From Endomychus coccineus (lineage: Eukaryota; Arthropoda; Insecta; Coleoptera; Endomychidae), in the NCBI GenBank assembly GCA_958510875.1, contig OY294069.1:6271205-6335204 (forward strand): a stretch of DNA of 64,000 nt, given 5' to 3'. Numbering within the stretch: position 1 is the first letter of the stretch; the number at the start of each line of letters is the position of its first letter. Both the position numbers and the translations under genes were made by a program. Of this stretch, positions 57,481-64,000 are shown piece after piece. Below the pieces are notes generated by a model, which ran no database searches, had not been told where the DNA came from, and saw only the letters and a program-made list of their open reading frames with translations.

Positions 57481-57515
57481 CTTGAAAATGTTTATAAGTG
57501 TATAACACAGTAAAA

Positions 57516-57605
57516 GAAATACAGCTTGTTAGGTTAAGTTAGGTAAATAATAGAAATACAACTTGTTAGGTTAAGTTAGGTAAATAATAGAAATACAACT
57601 TGTTA
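57516..57605 (+). repeat. 37-bp tandem repeat, about 2.3 copies
   Basis: GAAATACAACTTGTTAGGTT followed by AAGTTAGGTAAATAATA repeats with period 37 from 57516, 57553 and 57590. The first two copies differ by one base. Confidence 0.9.
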
Positions 57606-57834
57606 CTCTTTTGCACAGAAAAATGTTATCAAACGGGTTTCATTTATTGTTTATCATTCTTACAAGCTACTGAATGTACAATAAATTTTCAAGTTTTACT
57701 CCAAAATACTCCAAAAACTCTAGTAATACATATGTCTATATGTAAATAATATTCTCTGTGACGATTCGTTGTTTCGGCGTAGAAAACACCAGAGGGCGGT
57801 AATGTCATTTCGGATCCCTATACACTTACCTGTT

Positions 57835-57925
57835 AATTCGTCTGTTCTATCCAGTTATAAACTGGCGGATGCGCCGGGTAATTGTCGAGTTGTAACCTAA
57901 CGCGTTACATCCTATTCATGCATAT
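57835..57925 (+). repeat. Repeat Z, left part, interrupted by a transposon
   Basis: TCTGTTCTATCCAGTT, AAACTGGCGGATGCG, TAATTGTCGAGTTG and ATTCATGCATAT align with 60055-60145 (AGTTCTAACTAC, AAACTGGCGGAAGC, TAATTGTCAAGC, ATTCATGCATAT). The right part resumes at 59769 after the transposon (CTGTCTACGGAATATGAAGA), matching 60175 onwards. The pair gives an empty-site paralogue for the insertion. Confidence 0.6.
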
Positions 57926-57929
57926 TATA

Positions 57930-59768
57930 CAGGTTGTTCCTCAATGACATGCGAATATCTTAAGAGGTGATTCCTGGGTCTATCTTGAGTGAAAAAGTTC
58001 CTATAAACTTGTCCTAAAACTCTCGGTTTTCGATATACAAAGTTTTATTTTTTTTTAGGTCTGAATATTTTTTGGATAGCCTGGTCAATTCTGTTTGAAA
58101 AAGCTTTATTGAGATTTTTCCGCCAAATCCGCTGTTTTCGAGTGAAAACTAAAAACTGTTGTATTGACGGAAAAATTTAATGGAGTTGGTGATAAATACA
58201 ATTTTGCAATAAATTTAATTGGCCGCTGTCGCTTAAGTTTGACATTTCACATGTTCAAGTTAGGTCTGTGTTGTCCAATTATCTTATTATCACAATTTTG
58301 TTAACAATTATTCAAATGTAGAAATGGCAGAAATGCGTTACGTGTATGGCCTCGCCGACGATAATGCGGACACAGCCAGACGTATTTATCACCAGAGATA
58401 TCTCAATCGCGCTTTGCCAGATAGTAGAACCTTTTCTAATATTCATCGTCGTCTTTTAGAAACTGGCGATCTCTACAAAGGTCTAACTGAAGGTAGGCCT
58501 CGAAGTGTAACACCAGAAAGTGAAAAAGAGGTGCTGCACGAAGTAGATGAACATCCTGCAACCAGTACGAGGAAGATCGCTAGAAACTTGAACATTTGCC
58601 ACCGAAATTGTTAGTGAATTGTTTGTATAATCCGTACCATATCTTGAGAGTACAGGCATTACTTCCCAAAGATTCTTCAAAGCGTGTGAACTTTTGTCAG
58701 TGATATCTCCATAATGTTGCTGAAAATCCACAAATTAAATCACACATTCTGTTCGGATGAAGAATTTGTCGAAAAATGCAATTACAAATTTCCACAACAA
58801 TCTTGTGGGCCATTTTCAGCACCAATTTTCGACGAACGTATGGAGACGAATCACTGGTGACTACTTTCTACCGGGACGACTTGACGAACCATTTTACTGC
58901 AATTTCCTTCAATAACAATTCCCTTTGGTGCTTGAGGATGTTCAGTTAGCAACAAGAAACCAAATGTGGTACATGTACGATGGCGCATCAGCACATTTCA
59001 GTATAATGGTGATGGCAAGAATGGCCACCAAAGTATCCCGACCTCAATAGTTTAGACTTCTTTTTGTGGGGCCACCTTAACACTGTATATCAAGTAGAAA
59101 AAAGAATAATTACAGCATGTGATACAATAAAAAAACACTCCAGGAACATTTCAACGAGTGCCCAATTTCATGAGAAGGAGAGCGGATGCGTGTATATTAG
59201 CTGGAGGAATCCATTTCCCACAACTTTTGTAATGATAGTCAAGTTGTAATATTATATTAGTGTTATATGCTGTTGGATTTTGTTGACATTATCCCAGGCC
59301 AATTAGATTTTTGCAAAATTATATATATTCTTCAATAAAATGTATTCCATTAATTTTTTCAATCAATACAACGGTGTTTGCTTCTTTCCTCAAAATCGAC
59401 GCAACTCAAGAGAGCTTTTTCATACAAAATGGACCAGGTTAACCAAAAAAAAAAAAATATCTAAATTGAAAAAGCTAAGTGGCGTACCACTATTTTCGAA
59501 ATTGTTGTAATGCTAACCCATAACTAAAGACACTGATCAAAATTTAAAACAACTTATTAAGTGAAAGAGCGTATCACTAAGTCACATTAATCTATTCCAA
59601 CTCAGCTCAATATCTCGAGCCATTTTCTAGATTATGAGGAAAACCCAAGAAAAAAACTTTGTCACCCTGTACATCGTCTTTGGACATGTTTATAGGAACT
59701 TTTTTACTTGAAATTGACCCAGAAATCACCCCTTAAAATATATTCATATCATTAAGGAACACATTCAT
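57930..59768 (+). mobile_element. DUF4817-type DDE transposon, 1.84 kb, roughly 120-bp inverted ends
   Basis: The left end 57930-58056 and the inverse of 59643-59768 share, in order, GTTCCT.AATGA.ATG, GGTGATT.CTGGGTC, AAAAAGTTCCTATAAAC and ACAAAGTTTT. The left end starts TATACAGGTTGTTCC (consensus of such elements TATACAGGGTG). The transposase lies between them. A TA target duplication is expected for this superfamily; TATA is visible on the left, but the right edge is eroded. The paralogous repeat Z copy at 60055-60290 lacks the insertion, which supports both boundaries. Confidence 0.82.
58324..59249 (+). pseudogene. Tc1/mariner-superfamily transposase with DUF4817-like N-terminus
   Basis: ATG at 58324: MAEMRYVYGLADDNADTARR, IYHQRYLNRALPDSRTFSNI and HRRLLETGDL, the N-terminal helix-turn-helix block, followed by RPRSVTPESEKEVLHEVDEH and TSTRKIARNLNICHRN. 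In other frames TFCSDEEFV (near 58750) is the first Asp block, YDGASAHFS (Asp codon 58979-58981) the second, and PDLNSLDFFLWGHLNTVYQV (from about 59038) the third. All three acidic positions are still visible but on three frames, with a stop at 58612. About 300 residues were expected. It is not functional. Confidence 0.88.
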
Positions 59769-61799
59769 CTGTCTACGGAATATGAAGAATATGGAAGAAA
59801 TGAATTTAGGTATATGTGTATTCATGTTCATTCTGGAAAATGAAATACACACTTTCAATAAAAAATTACAAGAGCTAGGCGTCATGTTTCCGACCTACAT
59901 CGTAAATCTTTTAAATTACAACGGCATCAAAATATAACACAATTTTCCAGTACATAGCACGCAATAATATTTCTATTTAAAAATGTAACCAATATCTGAT
60001 AGAAAGAGAGCTCTAAGGTCAACAACCAACCGCAACAACATGTGCGTTCTTTAAATTCAGCAGTTCTAACTACACATAAACTGGCGGAAGCCCAGATAAT
60101 TGTCAAGCTATAGCTCACCGCATTACACTCATTATTCATGCATATACCATCAGTACTAATGAGCTGTATAAGATTTCTCTGCCAGTATATCGTGGTAAGT
60201 GGAAGGAATGAATTTAAATATCTGTATCATGGATTCATGAGTAATGACTGATAAAATATTGAATATGGGGATACCAGAGCTTATATTCATATAATATGAT
60301 TCGAATTATCAAGCGTATGATTCTCAAATTAGGATCTTCGCCCAAGCTAATTTAACGGATGCGAATTTTTTTTATAACGTCATTATTTGTGTATTTCGGT
60401 TGGTTCCAGTTATCACAGAATGGTAGGATTTATTGTCCGCAATTGTCATCAATCCAATAGCCAATCATTGCTAAGCTGGAATATACGTCAGTTGTGTGGA
60501 ATTCTCATCATGGAATATAGACCACCACTCATAATTCGGCGACTTCTTAAATAGTCATCATTTACAGGAACTAGTATCTGTCCCACTACATAGTGAATGT
60601 CGAGGTGTTGAATAATATTGAAATTTATTCAAATTTGAACCCACGTCTTTCATCTAGTTTGCACAATAACGTTTTATAGAACAAAAACAGCATCTACTTT
60701 CATCTCTTATTAGATTTGTAAATGCTATAAAGATATAAGTAGAATATCGTGAAAAGTAAATTCTTGACAAGTCTTCGTATATTACAGAATATAAATTTTC
60801 TTTTTGAGATGGTTTATTGAAAAGTATCGAATGACAATTCACTTATAACATCCTGATGTCATTATCAGCTTACCTAAGCCCGACATATGATATGACAAAC
60901 TGTCTGCTCCTGTTAGAAATTTCACGCACATTCCTTCGTGAAAGAAGCGAATAATTCTAGAGGCTGTGGATCTAGATGGTCTGATACAGTGGAGCATCGT
61001 CTTTATAAACTTCAGATTTATCAGCTTAAGCAAATCCTTGGAGAGTTAGATGAATAAGATTAATGTATACATTTTGCTTGAGAGCGTCAGAAGATAATAT
61101 CAGTAGGTGATAAGTGATATCTGTCCATGTAAAAGTCATTGTAAAGCGTAGAGTTCATTCATTTGATTATCAAAATATGTCTTCTATTCAATTTGGAATA
61201 GTTAGACGCCCAGACTGTTCTCTGATTAATTAATAATGTATACATAGATACAGTAAAGCAAAAACCAAATCAGGGAAAACTAATCAGATTATTGTCTTTT
61301 ATTTCAGAGAACAAACTCGAATACGGAAGATTCAATTATTGTCATTTTGTTCAATTCACTTTTCGAAGTTGAACTGTAAAGTTTGGAATAGCAATCAGCA
61401 GTTCATCAGACTTGGAGATATTTCACAAAGCTATTGTGGTTCACTTGTTTAGAAAATCACAAACTTACAGACCTCCTGAACCAATTTCATTCTCACTTCA
61501 ATATTTAACTCGTCCTCGATGTCAATTAATTGATACAATATTACATTATGATATACGATTCCACAGAACAGAAGGGACATATCTTTTCTAAATTATGAAT
61601 GGGGAATCTTAAACTCCGTCTTCTAATTTTCATGTAACGATGCCAGTTTTGTTTACAGAATATTATGTGTAGAATTTTAGCATATATACCTAATGATTCA
61701 TTGAAATCTCTAAGCTCTTGGAACACATTTTTAATTTAAATATAAAATGGGGAACTTGACCGCCTTCTTTCAAAATTGCTGAAATTATTCCTTAATAAT
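59769..61799. other. Repeat Z pieces, then no recognisable gene
   Basis: 59769-59870 and 60050-60290 are Z-like (see 57835). From 60291 to 61799 I find no gene. The minus ORFs 60654-60842, 60839-61033 and 61541-61726 have no motif. Confidence 0.4.
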
Positions 61800-62345
61800 G
61801 ATTCTTGACCCAGGTACGAATTGAATATAAATTCTCAGGAAAGAGGTCAAACTAACATATATGCTTAGTATTTACATCTTTCCGTACGTTTCGGTCTCAC
61901 GACCATGATCAGAAGACGTATCAATTTCCAAAACGGGATTTCGAAACGATCGAAATACGAGTAATCAAAATTGTAACACATTAGTGTTTTAGTATATGAA
62001 TATATATCAAGAAGCCATTGGTTGTCAAATCATACTAAAAATATTGTTGTTTCAGCATTCTACCTAAAATATACTTTTAACATTATAAAGATGCATGTGG
62101 GAATTTGCAAGGGTTTTATCAATTTTACTTAATGATAGAACGTCTGTTCTATGATTTACACACTTGGAGTCACGTTCTATGAGAATCATCTCCAAGATAG
62201 ATCTTTGATAATAATTGGTTTATTTAGTTATAATATTAACATTTTCGTAATCGAATTGATGGCTATATTCAAAACAATGTTAAGTAAGAGCGGTGGAATT
62301 TTCTAAGTTTCGTTTCTAGTACTATATTTATGAACACATTTTTTT
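61800..62345 (-). mobile_element. Penelope-like element 3' end with hammerhead-like motif
   Basis: On the minus strand 62345-62110 encodes STALT, a stop, HCFEYSHQFDYENVNI, and, after a stop, TNYYQRSILEMILIERDSKC then VNHRTDVLSLSKI. This is the same C-terminus as at 8085 and 9640. The UTR shares GCAAATTCCCACATGC and CACTAATGTGTTACAA words with them. The motif lies at 61918-61875, and the element ends GTACCTGGGTCAAGAAT (about 61800) like the copy at 16648. Confidence 0.78.
61875..61918 (-). ncRNA. Hammerhead-ribozyme-like motif (PLE copy D)
   Basis: The minus strand reads CGTCTT (61918-61913), CTGATCA, T, GGTC-GTGA-GACC, GAAA, ACG-TA-CGG, A, AAGATG. Stem I pairs over 6 bp with one G-T wobble. 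The cleavage-site residue is A, a permitted base. The core is CTGATCA instead of CTGATGA, a change at an invariant G, and the last stem III pair is altered, so activity is unlikely. Stem II is perfect. Confidence 0.65.
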
Positions 62346-62389
62346 TTGTAAATATCTCATCGCAATTTAAACAATTTAATTTGAATACT

Positions 62390-62475
62390 GTGTGGGTCTG
62401 TTTATCTTTAAATAAACGTACGTAAAGACGGAAATAATATACATATGTGTTAGTGTGACGTATTTACCTAGAATT
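62390..62475 (+). mobile_element. Fragment of the same Penelope 3' end: last half of the hammerhead and terminus
   Basis: ACGTACGT-A-AAGACGG (62415-62431) is stem III, a permitted cleavage residue (A) and the stem I 3' strand. GAAATAATATACATATGTGT and TAGTGTGACGTATTTACC follow exactly as in the copy at 10243-10300. The CTGATGA half is missing. The piece lies about 50 bp from the divergently oriented copy at 61800-62345. Confidence 0.65.
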
Positions 62476-63160
62476 GATATATAACGAATCAATTCCTGTA
62501 TTTAAAGAAGATAATAGAACTAAATGTAATAATTTCTGGCCGATTTCCTCCATCTCCAACATTACTAAGATTTTTGATAGAATAGTATACGGAATATGGA
62601 TTACTCTTCACAAAACACTACTATCGGAAAAACAGTGTGGTTTCGAATCAACTAACGTAATTTTCGTCTGCATAACTAACAACATGGTGTTGTTCTAGCT
62701 GCCTTCATGAATGTTTCGGAGGCATTTGATTTAAATAACCTGATATATTGCTCAGAAAATTGCTATAGAATTCGAGGCCGAGTTAATAAGTTGCTATCGA
62801 GAATTGATGATGTAAATAGTTACACTAGCAAAGTGAAAATGGGTATGCATTTGTCCTTTGTGTTTGTTTTTTTTTATAATCTACATTAATAACTTGCTCG
62901 AATTTCCGTGTATTTTATATGCGGACGATACTCTGGTTCACTTTTCGGCTAAACGAATCTCTGCATCACAACGACGTGTGTTGAGGCTTATTGGCGTAAC
63001 TGGTTGAATTATGAACTGCATGAAAAAATGTATCGCGCTTGGCATCACAACACCGCTATTTCTATGCTGTATGGAAGTCATTCTACGTAACTATGCTCTC
63101 CATGAAAACGTATATGACTACTATACACTACATAGAAAAAATATGTCTGAGTTACTATGG
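62474..63160 (+). pseudogene. LINE reverse transcriptase fragment with intact YADD
   Basis: 62474-62620 reads SIPVFKEDNRTKCNNFWPIS and ISNITKIFDRIVYG, the RT block YRPISLL. 62700-62790 reads AAFMNVSEAFDLNN, where the first catalytic Asp (of DLSKAFD) has become Asn-Val (NVSEAFD), then YRIRGRVNKLLS. 62905-62945 reads CILYADDTLVHF with YADD at 62918-62929. 62960-63150 holds the C-terminal piece QRRVLRLIGVTG, CIALGITTPLFLCCMEVI and ALHENVYDYYTLHRKN. The region between YADD and the thumb is deleted, and the VPQGSVLGP block is eroded. It resembles the RT at 33050. Confidence 0.8.
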
Positions 63161-63711
63161 ACCTAAGCTCTAAAATTCAATCCTCAAATGTGTTGGAAAT
63201 CAACAGCATCGGTAAAGAAAACTGAGGAAACATTTTTTTTATCCTGTTGAACTTTTTAAAATGTCAAAGATGGTAATTCACTGAGTCTTATTCATCTTAT
63301 CTTGAGATTCGTCCAGTTATTGCCTTTCCAAGTAATATTTTGACTTTGGATTGAATCTGAATTCAGTATGAAGAAGCCATATGAGTAAATAAATCATATC
63401 ATAGCTATGTAAGAGAATTAGAAATAGAAGAATATACGATATACTCATTTATTTCAAGATTGTAACGTTACTGATCTATATGTACTAGAAAGACCTTATC
63501 ATTATTATCATAGCCCCTAAGCGCTCATTAAAAACTTGCTTCATTTAACTCGAATACTCTATTTCCAAACATCACTAAAGGATATTAACCCTAATTGCAT
63601 TGAACATATATTCGCATTTCGTTGCAAAAGCGATATTAAGCTTACTCCCTTTTAGTCTAGATCTGAATAAGATATTGGTCTACACATGACGTTTTCGATA
63701 TCGCATTATAC
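63161..63711. other. No recognisable gene
   Basis: AT-rich. Confidence 0.35.
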
Positions 63712-64000
63712 AGGATGTTCCAGAAAGATGTTGCCAAATTTGAGCAGGTTGTGTAGGAAAATGCGTTAGAAAATTTGTGCATATAAGCCCCTAGTCGCGA
63801 ATGAGCCAATCCGACACTGTAGTACGTGTTGTGCAAAAGAGTGATGTTGACTTGTTGACATCAAAAAACTTCGATATTTAAGTCAGTTTTAATCAAAATA
63901 AAGCAAACATGATGAATTTATAAAAATGGCTTCGAATAACAATTATTTAAATATTTTAAAGTCTTTTGATATCAAAGAAATGAGCCAAAACGGCGCATTT
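63712..64000 (+). other. Possible start of a DNA transposon with an ORF open at the window edge
   Basis: TTATACAGGATGTTCCAGAA at about 63708 has the TATACAGG.TGTTCC start seen at the left end of the 57930 element. An ATG at 63926 opens MASNNNYLNILKSFDIKEMS and is still open at position 64000. The peptide does not resemble the 58324 transposase start, and no other family is evident from 25 residues. Confidence 0.3.

Larger units (their letters stand above)
56609..57822 (+). mobile_element. Candidate transposon-like cassette bounded by an 18-bp inverted repeat
   Basis: TATAGGGATCTGAAATGA at 56609-56626 is the inverse of 57805-57822 (reverse complement TATAGGGATCCGAAATGA), with one mismatch in 18. 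Between them lies the SWIM-YqaJ pseudogene. Terminal inverted repeats starting with TA would fit a TA-targeting DNA transposon, but the match does not extend inwards, and no transposase is seen in the 1.2 kb. Chance pairing or repeat homology is not excluded. Confidence 0.4.

Noticed and set aside
1..64000. CRISPR arrays, prokaryotic operons, riboswitches or rRNA genes
   Set aside because: No regularly spaced identical repeats of 24-40 bp, no bacterial gene organisation, and no rRNA-like sequence seen.

Overview
The window is strongly AT-rich eukaryotic DNA. It has no dense coding, no operons and no intact host gene that I can recognise. It contains one assembly gap (200 N, 33266-33465). What can be identified is almost entirely mobile-element sequence: Penelope-like elements (PLEs), several non-LTR retrotransposon families, a Tc1 element, a mariner, two transposases of the DUF4817/DDE type, a hAT element, tRNA-like SINE heads and a satellite-like array. 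This mixture is typical of an insect genome. The order cannot be fixed from the sequence alone; a repeat-rich beetle or bug is my guess, and it is inference only.

Layout. 1-8 kb: a tRNA-like SINE head, a 3' piece of a recurrent Jockey-like LINE (here called family X), and a decayed DDE transposase lying between diverged inverted repeats. 8-10.3 kb: two Penelope 3' ends in opposite orientation, each with a hammerhead-ribozyme-like motif, around an RNase H LINE piece (family Y). 12-17.3 kb: an X tail, the RT and GIY-YIG remnant of a second PLE, a Tc1 with an internal deletion, and a third hammerhead-bearing PLE end. 17.6-24.6 kb: X and Y fragments, including the longest X copy (about 2.2 kb, endonuclease plus RT). 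26.3-27.3 kb: the C-terminal part of an R2/R4-like LINE with CCHC and restriction-like endonuclease motifs. 31.5 kb: a mariner piece. 33-33.5 kb: an RT interrupted by the gap. 34.4-35.9 kb: a tandem array carrying CCTAA pentamers. 36.1-37.9 kb: a hAT copy with matching termini and a perfect 8-bp target-site duplication. 39.2-44.8 kb: X sequence and the best-preserved element of the window, a nearly full-length CR1-group LINE on the minus strand (PHD-finger ORF1, endonuclease, RT) with three frameshifts and an altered RT active site. 45.9-50.3 kb: Y, PLE and unclassified retroelement pieces. 51.6-53.4 kb: an A-rich stretch with LTR-like signals. 56.6-57.8 kb: a SWIM zinc finger plus YqaJ-type nuclease pseudogene lying inside an 18-bp inverted repeat. 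57.9-59.8 kb: a DUF4817-type transposon with roughly 120-bp inverted ends, inserted into another repeat. 61.8-63.2 kb: two more hammerhead-bearing PLE pieces and an RT fragment.

Nothing here acts as a working gene system. The window is best read as a nested, decaying record of transposition. The two parts most worth attention are the set of related hammerhead motifs at the Penelope 3' ends, and the SWIM-YqaJ cassette with possible transposon ends.
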